The notes: a model not told the origin generated them from the sequence alone. Counted from the stretch's first letter, positions 34,560-49,029 are shown. The stretch is 64,000 nucleotides of DNA from Larimichthys crocea (GCF_000972845.2 NC_040011.1:29070806-29134805); one strand, 5' to 3'. A program made the numbers and translations.

Positions 34560-37500
34560 CTGTGGTTATTTCTCCCAACTCTTCTTCTTGTGCCACCACA
34601 AGGCTAACTCTTTTTGTGGTGAAATAACCTAGTAACTAACACTGTTTAGCTTGCAGTGTGGTTGGATAGACATTTCCCTTTTCTGACATGGATTAAAATA
34701 TGGAAATGAGGCCCCATCAAAGTTTTCGGAAAGTAATTAATTTTGAGGGAATTAACTTCTCAAACTTATATTACACTGTAGCAGGAAAACATAATGAACA
34801 ATCTAATGAGACCGTTCTTGTCTTCTGGCATTTTTATAGTAAAATGTTAGTCTGCATAGACAAATGAGCAAAGAAAAAGCTCTCTCTGTCTGTGTGTTAA
34901 CATGTGGGCAAGTGCTTGTGTATGTTTTGAACAGAAAACATACACAGGCTATATGTTTTTATGTATAATCTTTCTGTTTTTGTGTGCCAATGGAGTTGCA
35001 TGCAAATATGTTCTTTTGAGCCATCATGGACAATTGTGTTACTTTTGAATGCCTTCTTTTGAGTTCATGGGCCTTCATTTGTGTGTAACCCCATGTGTGT
35101 AGGTGGAATTGTAAAATGTAAGAATTGTATTTCTTCTGGTAAAGGCATCCTGCCAACCAGAATCCAGGAGGGCTGAGGGCGTTGTATGAAAATGCATGTG
35201 CACATGCTGTTTACTTCAGCCTCCCACCCTGACTTCCCACATCCGAACACCTGGAATCTGGAATGAAATGGCCTGGTCATGGGTGTGGGCAGCAGGGACT
35301 GGAAGACAGGAAAACTAACAATGCTGTCAAAAGCCAAATCCTGCCAAAAGGTTATAATGGAAGATGGCTACCTGCTGAGTATGCCCGCCCTCTACCTAAT
35401 TAACAATCACTAATAAAACACTGCTCGCACAGCAGGACTGCATGTTCATTTCAAGACAGACTTCCACACTTTGAAGAAACTGTTTATTGCACATGCTAGG
35501 TGATAAGTTGATAAGTTCACGTCTTTTTTTTTTTTTTGTTAACACGTTCCCAGATGTGGTCCTGTTTTAAAAAAATATATTCTTTTGTACAAAGTTAACT
35601 CATTAAAATGTAGAGACATCCTGACAGCTAACAGCGCAGTAGACTGCAGTACACTGACATGAATAACAGGATTAAACACACAGGGAAAATATACTGTACA
35701 AGATGGTGGACTGTGTACATCCTGCACATATTAAATTTTAATTCCAAATACAAGCAAACAACAACAACAACAACAACAAAAACAGCACCAAGTCACAGCT
35801 TGGCTAAGCAAGGCGCAAGTTTAAAAAAAGGAGAGAGAAACACAGGGATCCAGGCAGAAGCTGTGTGGAACAGACAACTGAGATGGTGAGCAAGTCTTTG
35901 TTTTCCACAAACATCTCACTGATTACTTGCGTGTAAGCCAATGGGCCATGATAACCACAGGGCTTGTGTCTTAGGATTTCTCTTTGGATCTAGGCTTTCC
36001 AAAAGGTTTGCAGTGTTTTATGTTTTTCTATGGATTTCTAGTCACACTGTGCTTCTGTTTTTCAGATTACTAATGACTACACTGAGAAAAACATGTAGCC
36101 ATATGAACAAAAGAGAAAAGAATGGAAGAGCTTACTGTACGCTGTGCAGCTACTTATTCATCTCTCTGTGTTCAGGGCATCCTACCCCATCACAGGCAGC
36201 CCATCCTGTACCTGCTTATTAATTTAAAATCATTTGCTGCACCTCCAGGGGGAGATAAATGCCAGGTGCAGAGACAGGCCAGTGGTGAACCTATAAAAAC
36301 TATTACAGAGGCCCCTTCCTCACCCCTATTGCCATGGCCTGATAATAGCCTCACACTGCAGTGGCAAAGCCAAACCATGGGAGAGTAAGGTGTTTCTCTC
36401 TTTACCTCTCTCTGCCTTCTAGGCTCTACAGCTGAATTAGGGACACACACACGCACACACACACACAAGCAACTGTACAGCCAAGTTGCGTAGAGCCTCC
36501 ACACTGCCCAGGGGCCCGCCCACCGGCCCGCCCACTCATGTCAGAAATGCCACTGCAAATGTTGTTAAGGCCATGAAAGGATGGCATCAAAGTGGCATTA
36601 TCCCTGTGGACAAAAGGAAGCAAGAACAAAAGTAACATACAGTGATAGGACCTCCTGGATAGCTGCTTACTGAAAAGCAGTTGTACATTATGATCTCAAT
36701 AAGTTACAGCCAATACTTCTCAGTACATCAGATGCTATCCACTGAATCAGAACACAGTAATTTGTCCCATATTATCTGTATGACAGACTTATATAAGCAA
36801 ATTCTCTGTGGACATGCTGACATGTGTATTATGTAACCGCGTGGATGTACACGATACATTTGATCAAAAGAAGAAGAAGAAAAAAAAAAGCTACTTTCAG
36901 ATTTATTCTCATATGTACAATGTATAACAGCGCCGTGCACACTTTGTTCTAGAAACGAGAAAATCTGAGCAGAGCAGTTAAATAATGTCACAGTCGTACA
37001 TGATTTGAAGAAATAGCTTACACAAGGCATCTGCTTACCATCACTGTGGCATTTGAAGACACCTTTTCTTATTTTTTTCCAATTAAAGTGCCATTGATGT
37101 CACTGGCAAGGCAGAATACATTTTAACAAAGCAATATCACAAAGAGGGAGTGCTGTTTTACTGAATACCAGCATGTTGTGATTTGGTCGTAGCCAAAGTT
37201 AATCACAGCAATGCGGATCACATACAACGTTACAACCTCGAATGTGATATTGCTTTTATACAGCAGTTCTACAAGCTTGTGTCAGTCTACATGTTACCAC
37301 AGGTCATCTGCTTTGAATCATCTATGTAAACAGTAAAATATGAGTCTGTTGACAGGCACTTTTTAACCTATTCAATACACCCGACAGTGGGTAAAAATGA
37401 ACAGTGTCATTGTTTAATTCAGAGTGCATCTTGCCTTTGTCTTTAACTGCAAAAACTGTTGTTGCAAGTTGACTTCAGTTGTTGGGGAAATGAAATCCAA

Positions 37501-39290
37501 AATGTAAAGTTTGGACGGAAATACAGCTTATCTTTGTGTATTGTACACTTTGTGTGTTTTTAAACTACTTGTGGAAATATGTTCATCTTTGTGGTGCACA
37601 ATTTATTACAATTTAACACAGATGATGATACATGTTGACTGCTGTGACGTGAATCCGACACTCAGTTGAACATCTGTAAAGCAGAGTGATACATGCCGTT
37701 ATAAGTCTCAGTGCTGCTGTACTTATATCAGCACTCATAGAATGCCTTCTGTCCAAACAAATTACTCGGTTGAAACTGTTAACTGTATAAAGTCTTTTGG
37801 ATATTTCAGGATCAAATGCATGGACATCCTGTTGCAAGCTGTTTCTCTGAGGCATATTACACATTTTCTTCTTTACTGAATCATTGCAAGGAGAGCCTCT
37901 CAGCAAAAGTTTGCTTAGGACCATAGGGAGCTTTAATTGGCACATTTTAGATTCAGCTGCCGAAAAAGCATTTCACTTACAAGCTACACTGCAAGAAAAT
38001 CAAACCAAGCACACAAACATGCACATCATGAAAAAGATCATGTGGATCAGGTAGTTTCTTACAATACAAATTTAGCCTTTCAGCACGTCCCTCTTGCATC
38101 TGCTTTACTACACAATGACGCAAGTTGACATAGAATAAAAGCAAAGAAATGTTTACTGTGATGGATTACCATTTGTATCTGAAGCAAAGTCTGTGCAGTA
38201 TGATTTTCACTCTGAAGTGTAACAGAACCAGTGGCTGCTTAGAGAACAGGAAATTAATCCCAGGGTACGTACTGTATGGTACGATATGTGCTGGAAAACA
38301 GTACGAGATCATACTAACTTGTTACAAGATGACCCTGATTGTAAGACACAACCACACTTTTGCAGCAAAAGTTTTATCCAAGAGACTTCAGAAGATAAGA
38401 AACCCTGCGGACAAACAGTCACACATCCAGCAGACACAGTCAAGACTTCCATCATCTAAATCATTAGATTTCATTTTGAAATCCTGTTTCTGTCCACCAA
38501 TATTCACTCACCTTTTATATATACACATTCTTTTTGATTCATCTTTGCATCACATTCACTTCAATTGACAATCCATAATCTACAGACTTGTGTTGTGTAT
38601 ATGGCTAAATTCTTTATTGAGCCATATCTCTGGAAAAACAATAGTTACATATAACTTCTTCTGTCTGGTGATAAATTACAATATACAAATATATGGTACT
38701 GATATCAGGCATATGTTATCTAATTCATATCAGTCATATTTATATGCATAAGACACAGTTATTTAAATAAATGAACACCTGCTGAAAGTAGTCTGAATGT
38801 ATACACATTTACGCGCATATACACAATTCCACCCACGCATCATTTCCTACAATTGGATTTTTATCTTTGTGTTGTTGCCTTCTTGTTAGTTTTCAAATAT
38901 GAATTTTCAATCGGTGTGTATTCATTACAAAAGTCGATGGCCTATATAGAAATCAAGCGATAGAAAACAAAGATAACCAACATTGCAGATGAAATGCTGG
39001 ACTCTCTGGCTTCTCTCTCCCTACACTCTTGAGCTATTAGCATGGGAATTGTGAGACCAGTGTATTGAGACTCCCACACATTTCTAATTCATCACATTGA
39101 AAAAAAAAATCTCTGTAGATATGGCTTTTTCTCATTCTCTCTCTCTCTCTCTGACTTATATTGCATCTCAGCTTTTTCTTCACGCTTCAAAACCAATGTT
39201 TCATGTTTATTTTTAGGGTGGCATAAACAAGAGAAAGGCTTTAAGGGCTGGGATGAAAACAAGTGACCATAAAGTGCACTGAAAATGAAT
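34560..39290. other. AT-rich noncoding DNA with scattered simple repeats
   Basis: No gene recognised in about 4.7 kb. Simple repeats seen are T14 (35525-35538), (CAA)8 (35757-35780) and CA arrays (36442-36468). There is also a tandem GGCCCGCCCAC pair (36513-36534) and a GAA/A-rich run (36867-36889). Frames of up to 139 codons (38149-38568) have no domains. Confidence 0.5.
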
Positions 39291-39299
39291 AAACCATCC

Positions 39300-39500
39300 T
39301 CAATATAATCTGTGACTTGTCATGGAACTACAAGAGTGTCAGCAGAACTCACTGGGAGCCTGAAACACCCAAATCCCATTAAGCCTTTGTAGGGGAAAGG
39401 CTGACATTTTGTGGTCTAATTAAAAATTTCCAGCGATGAATTGGTGAATGGTTAACAATAATTAACAACTGGCATGGGATGCTGCAACTGGAACATGACC
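39300..39500. promoter_or_regulatory. Candidate conserved noncoding block
   Basis: Contains two TAATTA homeodomain cores (39417-39422 and 39459-39464), a GTTAAC palindrome (39451-39456) and repeat-free sequence around them. Clustered homeodomain sites are a feature of developmental enhancers. No comparative evidence is available. Confidence 0.25.
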
Positions 39501-42500
39501 ATAAAAAATGAGGAGCCTCTGAGCTTTGTCCATTTTTCTTTGACAAGTGAAACTGTCAAAAAAAAAAAAAAAAAAGGAAGGTGCGGACTCTCTCATACAT
39601 TATTATTCATATTACGGCTATGTTACATTTTTCTCTGAACTTTAATTATTCAAATTGTAAAATGTGTCATTGCATGCTGTGCATAAATTAGATTAATGCA
39701 GCCATTAAATTATCAGTTGTTATCATAATCAGCCATTTAACCACACTGCTCTGTGTGGCTGTTGTGGCAGCTGTGTTTGTGTAACTGTTTATACAATCAT
39801 GCAGTCCCTCTGTTTCCTGCTCATTTGCATTTTCTCCAAATGTCTCCAAGCAACAAAGTGAAGTAGGAGGAGCTGGAGGGGCCTCAAACATCTCGCCGAC
39901 ACCCCCTTAGGACACTCTTTCTCTCATGTCCATCCCTCTCCCACTCTGCTGTCAAGGCACATCCTTAGAAACCACCCGGGTGTCACCATACTTCTTCCTC
40001 CAAAGACACAAGGAGGGCAGACACTCTTTTAATCATCCTTTCTCGCCTTTACTCTTCTTCTCCGCGGTCAAAATAACAAAAGCTGTCACACAGACTCATG
40101 TCGTCTCCTAGTGATCATAACGGATAATTACCCTCCCCCCGGGACTCCAGTCCAGCCCCATCTCTCCCACAAGCACTATTTCACTGTGATTCCCGAGCAC
40201 TTGTGAAATGGCTGGTGTCTCAGTAACAAGCTCTGAGTGGCAGTGATTCAGTCAGAGATATAGCCAAGTCAGGCCAAGCAAAAGTACATCAACCTTCAGC
40301 CCTTATCCGCCGTTTCTCGATAAAAAAAACCTCTTTCTTTTCTCCCAAAGAAGATTTATAAATCAATGAGACAGGGTGAGTGTCAGAAATTGTTCGGTGC
40401 AGTCGTTTTTCAAGTGGGACATCATCCTGTCCAGGTGACTGATTAGTCTGACCAAAAGGGGGCAGTGTTGGTATTTTGCAAGAGAGGCGGGACTGACGGC
40501 CTGTCTGGCTGCTGCAGTGCGTGAGGGAGTGAGCAATTGAATGAGTGAGTGAACGAGTGAATGGGTGATTGAGTGAAGGACGAGAGCAGATAACATGCTC
40601 ACTGACTGACAGAGGGAAGCTACAGCGATCAGCATCGATCCCGCCACACAGACCCCCAGCTTCGGCCGGTGGTTGCTCCACCGGCCTCCAGGGCACAGTC
40701 AGATGCTGGATTATCAGCCTGCATGATTGCATCTCTGGGCAATATTTTATCTGATACAATACAAAGTGTTGGTTTTTGAACTGTCACACAATATTCCAGC
40801 AACTTATGGTGACTGCTTTTTTTTTTCCTTGTGGAGTGGAGGCCTGGGATGAAGTCAGAATTTCTTCAAATGCGTTGGAAAATATCAAAAGATTCTAAAT
40901 ATATCCTACTGTATACATGTGGTGCAATTAAAATGAGACATTCATGGAGCACTGTAAACTATTCTAACTGAATGAATTTGTCAAGTTGAAAATATTAATG
41001 AAATGCAGATTATGTTATACCCGAGGGAATATATTGTTCACGAGGGAATATAAAATTCAAAGCAAAAAACAGAGAGAGGCTGCTGTTTTTAGAGCAATTT
41101 ATCAGACAACCATTCAACTCTATGATGTCCAATTTTAAGCAAGACCTTCCCCTTGCATTATATTAAGGATATTCTGTGATGCTGCAGGTGTGCTAGACCA
41201 TGGTATATCTGCATTCAAATTGTGTGAAAAGCTAATTCTCTTTATCTGCAAAAAAAAAAAGAAGAAAAAAAAGGACACAGCGGTTCAAAGAGAGATGTGA
41301 GAGAATGAAAAAGCTTTAAAAATATAAAGCAGAAATGCAGCCAAAGTCAATACAGACATACGAGTGTCAATTGTAAAGACTAGATTTATGGAAGAATATA
41401 AGAGTTGGTAACTATCAAACTCAATTTGTACAGTTTTGTCTCGTAGGGCTTTAGACCTCAAACTAAATCCTCCCAGATCATGCGGAATCACAGAGGCGGG
41501 AGAAATCACAGGCAACCTTATGATGAATGAAGCTATTGCAATCCCTCCTCGCCTCCTCCTTTTCTCTCTCTCTCCTCTCTGCTGACATACCTTGTACCTA
41601 CACGGCCAATCATAGTATAGAACACAGTGAAAATCATCTTCGAAAAGCAATTCACTCCTTCCTGTGTCTGCACTTTGGTGTCAGGATCGTAATTTGTAAA
41701 CCACAGAGGAAAACTTCAGACCCCCATCGAGAAGGCCTGCTATTTAAGATCAGTAAACACTAGCCTGATGACGCCGTTGCTTCCTGCAATATTGCAAGTC
41801 CAGTTCTCCTTCAGCTCTCTCTAGAAGAGGAGGTGAAAAAAAAAAAACATGTTTCAAGCGAAATCTATAATCGAGATCCCTCATCCCACCCCCCCCCTGG
41901 TGTGGCCAATTGGTATTCCGCAGGATCTTCCGGCCCCCTATGGTGTTCCCAATCTCCAACTAGGAAGGAAAGAATAGAGAGCTACTAAGCCTCTGGATGG
42001 AGAATGCCTAGCTGTGGATTAATGGGTAGAAGAACAAATGAAGTCCAGGAGAGGGTTTATATCTATCAATATAAAGAAGCAGATTAGGCATTGAGATGGC
42101 TGTGTCTCTGTTTTCATTTGTCAAACTGTTTGGCCATATTACTGTATCGACAAAATCAACATAGCATGGTGAAATTAGAATGGGATCAATGGACGGAGGG
42201 GGACTGTGGCATGTTCTGCATCTAAAAAGGTACAGAGACAAGCTTCGTATTCTTAGGTGTATATTAAGAGCACCAAGTGTTGTGTGGTGGGGCTCTGCTA
42301 TACAGATAAGAAAGCTCACATACACAATCCTGAATTTTCTCTTCTATATCTTTCCTATAATTGCGTATTAGTTGATTGGACTTTTATTTTCATCTTTTTT
42401 TAATTATGTATTTGGCTGAATTAACCTAAAAGATAATTGGGTTACTGTTGGCCGCAATGACAGTACATCAAAGTTTCCAAGATAAACATTTCATGTCAAA

Positions 42501-44175
42501 GTTTTTTTTTCCTTTCTTTAATACACTCAGAGTTCAACTTAATTTTCCTGTCACTGCACAACATGTATCTCGCCCCCACATCAACTTAGCGAACAACAAG
42601 GCTGAGCTGTGTGTGCACCGTTCGACAATCAATAATGTATGATTAACCACAAAAAAAACAAAAAACATTTTAAAACACTGCACTGTAATTCTTTCTAAAG
42701 CAAAACAAACGATTTTATTTGTTGACCTTGGTTGGGATCAGTTTCTAAAGTCTGTATTTAACAAAACCAATAGGAAATATAATCATAGCTAAAATGAAGA
42801 AGAAGTGAACAAATAACTCCATTCCATCTTTGACCTGCAGAAAAGGAAACCGATATTTTTTTTTTTTTACTTGAAGGTAAAATAATTTGACAAAATATCA
42901 TCATGCTTTCCTTCCTTCCAGTTTCTTATATTCATAGCTCCAAGCCTTGAAAGTGTTTTTATTTTATTTTTTTTCTCTTCTTTTTTAACCTTTCAGGTGC
43001 TTTGAGAAGCTTCAACCTCTGTGTTCATCTCAGACAACCTTGGTCGATCCTGTAATGAATTTAGCCGGCAGCAATAACAGTGCCAATCAATAGCAATCCC
43101 TGGTATGTCATTGACAGGTTAGACACTGTAATGTTTGGCCATGGCGGCTAGTCAAAGGACTCAAAGGAAGTCCAGCAGCTGTTATTCAGCACTTCAGCCA
43201 AGTGGGCACACACTGGCCACCTCACCCCTGCTGACATCTACAATAACATAGAAATATCAATAGAAATATCATTCATTGATCACCCACAAATAGGCTCTTT
43301 AATGCCATATATGATGGCAGAAACACTTCAGTGACCTATATCATTTTAAGTATTTACCCAAGTAGAAAAAGTTCCACTGGGCAGGTGAGGAAAATTGTAT
43401 CTCCACATAACCTTGGAAAAGAGTTATACTCTGTGCAGCCCTCTGAAAAGTTTCAGTCGAAGATGTAAAGAAAGTCTCTGGTGGAAGTCTGCTTAGTTGA
43501 GGTGCTGTACCGCAAGACAGTTAACTATTTACAGAAGCCTCAACCTTTGATCCCAAAATTCAGAGTGGCACTGAACAGAATTAAATGTTGTCTGCTTACA
43601 CCAACCTTTGCTTCATGCAAAGAACCAAGAACAGGATGTTTGCTTAAGTGGAGTTTTCAAGCTAAATGCTCTGTCTGTTGCATTATCATTCACATTTCCT
43701 CTCCAGTCTCTCAGAGCCCTCCCTCTTACAGGTATAATAACTTTCGCTTTGCCCATAAAATGGAAAGAAATTTGAAAAAATATAGATTTTGTAGTTGTTT
43801 TTTTTTTAAATCCCATTTTATCTTGATTTTAAATAACCTTTAACTGCCACTGACGTGTAGCTAATGTCAATGCAATTAGACCTAATTATTATAGTGCCTA
43901 TTTTAGAAGGCAACATATATGTGTAAGCTTAAACAACTTGACAGAGTCATATTCCAAATGCCTGTGTTGCTTTTCACTTTTTCCCCCCACTTTTCAGTAA
44001 TATATATATATGCTTGTCACTGTAACTAAATTAGTTGTTGACAGTCAGTAGTCTACAGACAACACCCGAATGTCTGGATACCTGCATGATTTGTCTTTGT
44101 TGTCATAAAAAAAAAAGATCTGAATGAACATCCCATCATAAAGCATTTAGACCTGTGGAGCCTCTAGTGACTTAA
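39501..44175. other. Noncoding DNA
   Basis: No gene recognised. Contains A18 (39558-39575), a CTCF-like site with two mismatches (CCAAAAGGGGGCAGT, 40452-40466) and an imperfect GAGT tetranucleotide tract (40521-40580). There are also A/GA-rich runs (41250-41274), a C-rich run (41889-41898) and T-rich runs (42853-42867). The 156-codon minus-strand frame at 40289-40759 owes its serine/histidine/leucine repeats to the GAGT tract. Confidence 0.5.
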
Positions 44176-44179
44176 TGTT

Positions 44180-44480
44180 TTTTGTTGGGTTTTTCTGGCC
44201 AGAACATCAGCGGTCTGACAAAAGCTGAAAAGCTCCGCGCTGCACAATAGTGAATATAACTCCTCCACACGCTCCCTGCTCAGTCCCTCCATAACAAAGC
44301 CATCAGACACATTTGCAAGGTTGGTTATGTCATGTTCCTTTTACAAAGCAATAACCTCCAGCTATAGGAGACTCTAAGGGATTGGAATTTTAGTTCCCTT
44401 CGTCATTTGTATGTGTCGAGGTGCCCGCTGTGGCAAATTGCAATTCCACATCGCATAAGGTCAGCCCTTGCACTTCCTTC
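44180..44480. promoter_or_regulatory. Candidate conserved noncoding block
   Basis: A repeat-free block with CpG retention (44238-44245, 44271-44278, 44413-44430) and an ATTGCAATTCC segment. It is distinct from the AT-rich flanks. Regulatory role is inference only. Confidence 0.2.
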
Positions 44481-45645
44481 TTGTTTCTTTTTTCTTTGGG
44501 CGGAAAATGACACTCAATAAGGACAGACTACTAGAATGTAAGAGGAGGGCCGTAATCCCCTCAGGAAGTTTAAGTCACAGAGATCTGCTATTAGTTTTGA
44601 CTCTCAACTCTCTTCACAGGAAGGTACAATTCAAATGACCAAAAACCAGGGCACAGAGATCACTTGGGTGTAAAAGGAAAAAAAAGAAAAAAGGAAGAAA
44701 TCTGTGCCTGGCTCCAATACATGTTAAAAAGGAATTGGACATGTTAGAATAAATGATATTGTGCTAATATATACTGTACACATCATGTAAAATATATTGC
44801 ACATAACAATAATTGGATAGTGTTCTTTACATTTCTATTTCAGGAGAATCATACTGTGTTTTTAAGCAGTCTGTTTCTTCTCACTTCTTATTTAAAAATG
44901 TCACTTGCATGGTTGTGATAAAGTCACTGAGAAAGGAAACCTGCCAAATCACTACCGCATACAGCAATAAAGTCCAATTTTATTGCTCAAACTGGAATAT
45001 ACAGTCACAACTGAGATGGCTATATTGTAAGTGAGTGTAATAAGTGCTTTTGCTTTCTTTTTTCACATGTTTAATTAAAAAAAATGTTTGGCATCTGGCA
45101 AGCCGCACGATGTTGCCTCCAAGTCAGCGGATCAGGTTAAGCATCAAGTCAGTGCTGACATTGTGTATATTATAAACCCAACAACATGCGTACTCATGGT
45201 GCGCATGCATGCGTGCACAAACAGGCACATCCTTGCCTGACATGAATAGAGTGAAAGATGAAGCAAAAGAGACCTTATGATTTTGACAATCTCCGGTCAG
45301 AAACTCTATACTGAGTCATTCAGCCAAAAGGTCAAAGCTGTCCCCTAAAAATCAGGTCGTTTGGCTTGTCCTCCTTTCCCTCATTGCTTTCATTTAGTTT
45401 TTTTTTTCCCAAAAACTCTCTTCTGTTCTTTGTCCCCTCTTTCATTTTTTTCTCTTTGTTACTCTCACACACTTTCTCCCGTCCTCTCCTGCTTGGGGAG
45501 GCATGAATGCAGGCGGCAGATGGCTGGGATGTTTCATGTCTCAGAGGGATCGTGCTCGTCTCATTCCCCCTCCTCTCTCCCTGCCAGGAGGTCAGCAAGG
45601 TGGGCTGAAGAGTAATTGGCAACTGGCAGGGAGAGAGCTGACACA
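44481..45645. other. Noncoding DNA
   Basis: No gene recognised. A perfect 12-bp palindrome CGCATGCATGCG (45202-45213) sits in an alternating purine-pyrimidine stretch. Pyrimidine-rich DNA (45395-45495) accounts for the lysine/glutamate-rich minus-strand frame (45332-45646). Confidence 0.5.
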
Positions 45646-45649
45646 AGGG

Positions 45650-46180
45650 GTGTTGAGGGCAGCATTAATTGACAATTGTAAATAACAAATGGAGCTGATG
45701 ATTCAAATTACCTGTCCACACGATTCCCCCCATTAATTGTGTCCTGAAACGTGACCCAACATAACAAATGATTTTTTAAATTTTGTCTAGGTTAATGCCA
45801 GGAATTTGCAGCCAGAAGGGGGGAGAGAGCGCAAAAGAGAGAGGAGAAAAATGTGTGAGCAAGAGCGGGAGAGAGAACGAGAGAGAGAGAGAGAGAGAGA
45901 AACACATCAAGGAACAGATTGTTAATATCAGCCGTTTCATCTGGCCGATTGTGAAATAAATGGCAATGGGGCTTGCAGTAACATGGTGCGACACGCCGCG
46001 GCGTCTAATGGGACGAGCAGCTCTCCACCAGCAGGGACCTAATGAAGTGCGACATCGTTTTTCACCCCGCGACCACGACAATGTCAAGGTGCTGCAACAT
46101 GCCATTTGTGAAACGACGGTGGCAGGACATCACCTGCTCAGCTGATGACGCGTGTGGACCAGCCAGGCATCAAACCTCCA
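45650..46180. promoter_or_regulatory. Candidate conserved noncoding block with CpG-rich centre
   Basis: The left part carries CAATTGTAAATAACAAATGG and ATTAATTGT (45732-45740). A (GA)n tract (45871-45901) interrupts it. The right part (45930-46160) is CpG-rich, with CGCCGCGGCGT at 45993-46003. Homeodomain and SOX-like words next to a small CpG-rich core suggest an enhancer or a minor CpG island. No exon was identified. Confidence 0.3.
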
Positions 46181-49025
46181 AACAACACTTGGATGACTTT
46201 GGGAAAAATCAGGCATCAATATCATCAATCGACCTTCTGTTGACCATGAAAAAGACACCCCATCCTCTTCATCCCCATGTTGTTTGGCCAAACACCCACA
46301 GGACAACACGACTCAGATGGGAGACACAGGAGGCGACCTTGTCGAACATAGTGCACTGGGACATGTTTCTATTATTACAGGTCTGGAGGCAGTCATGCGC
46401 CAGAACACAGAGTATGTTTTACGGGGAGGGCTTTTGACTGATGATGGGGGGAAAGTTGCAGAAAGGCTGCAGTGGCATTTGATTTACTGGCTCCTCACTG
46501 CACTGTAATGAGGAGTAATTCTGTCTTGACACCCCTATGTCTCCCTTCCCTCCCTTCCCTCTTTTCCTCCATTCTTATCTTGCTCCCGCTTTACCTTTGC
46601 CTGTGGCAACCCCCCTCCTTTAGTGTGGTTTGTCACAGTTTTAAGACTTAGCCTCAGCTTGCTCCTGAGTTTTAGTGCTCCTTCCGCAGGCAAGAAAAAC
46701 CTGACATGTGTCTTATTAAGCCAAAGGATTCTGCATGTATCTTCATTAACAGGCTATTAAGAAAAAGACATGCAAATATGAAAAAGTGACTTCTCCTAAC
46801 CAATATCCGCCAGGGAGATTAAAGATAGCTGTGATGATTTATCTTTCAGCAAAGACGTAACGTTATTTAGTGCAAGTTCAGAGGCCAAGCAAATCATTTG
46901 TTGGGATGAATAATTCACTTTCTTATGTCTTTAGTCCTGTCTGTACAGATCCCAGTAGAGATTACAATTAACCACCTTTTAAATGACTCTGTGACACTCA
47001 CTGGACACAGTTCTCAGAGGACAGGTTGGTCTCTGAAATTCATGGCTTCTACTTTGTGCAATCTGTTCAACCAAATGTGAGTTTTCTCTTCCACGGAGAT
47101 GGATAAATACGAAATGGAGAGAAAACACTATTCAAGCAGCTATTCACTCAATGATGAGCACGAGGCATTTTCGAAACAGAATGCTGTGAGATACATAGAG
47201 CCACATGCAGTTCAGCTCCAAGGACTGTCATTGTCTTGTAAAGGAAGAAAACACAAAGGAAAAGATATACAGAAACGAAACACCCAGATCTATTAACAGT
47301 GGCCATTAAATAGAGGGTCATGATTATAACTGTCAGGTATGTTCAGCCATCTGTCTGATAAACCAAGTTAATCAGAGAAAGCTCAAAGGGGGTGAGGGTT
47401 GAAAGGGAATGCAGAGTCAATGTGTTGTAGGCGATTAATGAAGAGAACTGCAACCGAGTTTCAAAGCTTTGCTGCTGTTGTTTTTTTACTGCTTCATATT
47501 GGTTTGCTTTCCCACTAGAGTGGAGGAGTCAACTGTAATTTCTCTCCTGCAGATGAATTCAAAATGGAAACAGACGTAACTCTCTCCCTCTCTCTCTCTC
47601 TCTTTTGCACTCTTTTTCTTCCTCCCGCTCCCAATTTCAAGTCTTAATTAGCCAATGCAAAAGCAAACAAGTCACTCTCTGTTCAATGCATCTACTTGAG
47701 ACGGGCCATTTAAAGCCTAAGTCTCCCCAGAACTTTGGTAGAACTGACTTTAACAAAACTGCCCTCCTCCGAAGTCTGTGTTCACTTTAATTTAATACCG
47801 GCACACACCCACCCATTATTTTTATGGCATGGCCCAATGCGGACCTGGGAAACCTGTGGCCATTCTGTGCTCATTAAAACTTCACACTGTGGTCCGTGAC
47901 TGGATATCAGGGTTGCTGCTCTCTGACAATAAAACCAGTGTGCTTAATTCATCTGGCAGTTCCATGTTTTCATAGGCTTGAAAATATTGCATGCCAATTG
48001 TAAAGTGGTGCATGCTCAAATTAAAAGCTCGGTCTCACCACATTTACCTTCAGAGCACTTTAAACGAGCAGCCAATGTCACTTTTTATATGTATATTTTT
48101 CAATTATTTAATTGTAGTTAAACATGCACTTAAATCTTGAATCTAAATCTACCCTGCGTGGCTACCTTGTGATTGACAAGTCATGCCTATTTCTTACCTC
48201 AAATGTTTTTAGAAACATATTTTAAATGTACCGTTAAGTCATAAAATGATAAAGTTTGTGACCAGGAAAGCTTTTTTCCCTTTTTTCTTTTTCTGCCTGA
48301 AAATGGAGTCAACATCAAACACAAATTGCAGTACATGGCTCACCAAAGGTCCAAAATGTAACTTAACATAGTGTTCACAAACCTGGCCAATACAAGTGAT
48401 TTAGATTCAAATACGGTCATCCACAAAGCAATGGATGACTCAGACTGGATTCACACTTGGTAAAAATGGGGAAAATGTACTTTCTAATCTAATATTGATT
48501 GGAAATTCAATTGTTGTGCCTTCATCAAGCATCAGATTGATTTAATATTGGCATGTGATATATTATTTAATATAGATCGACATCCTCATGCTCTCTCCCT
48601 TATGAACTGTCATATATTGCATACAAACTATGTAAAGATATATTGAAAATATTGAAAATATTCTTTAGTTGAAGGTAATAATCTTAGACTCTTAAACCAG
48701 TGCTACAACTGCATTCAATGTCAAACAAACCGCACCAGTGAAACATCATGACACTGAGCCCTGATATCTTTATTCCATTTGTACAGACAGCCTGAGTATA
48801 GCACTAATAATAAATTATGAATACAAAACAATCGTCCTCTGCATAACCTCGCTGGAATTAACCAGAAAAGACAAGTGAGCAACAACAAAAAGACTTAGGG
48901 GATACCATGGCCATATTATTTATTATTATTATATAATATTTGACACTTTAACAGCAGAATTCAACATCACCAGAGTGACAACACGGAGATGTTTCAGTAA
49001 TATAAACTGTGTAGCGGGTGCAGCC
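46181..49025. other. Noncoding DNA
   Basis: No gene recognised. It holds pyrimidine-rich runs (46532-46575) and a (CT)n tract (47579-47604). The remainder is AT-rich and single-copy. Confidence 0.5.
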
Positions 49026-49029
49026 ACAA

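Noticed and set aside
38149..38568. 139-codon plus-strand frame
   Set aside because: No recognisable domain or splice context; composition is that of translated noncoding DNA.
40289..40759. 156-codon minus-strand frame with Ser/His/Leu repeats
   Set aside because: The repeats are the translation of the GAGT tetranucleotide tract at 40521-40580.
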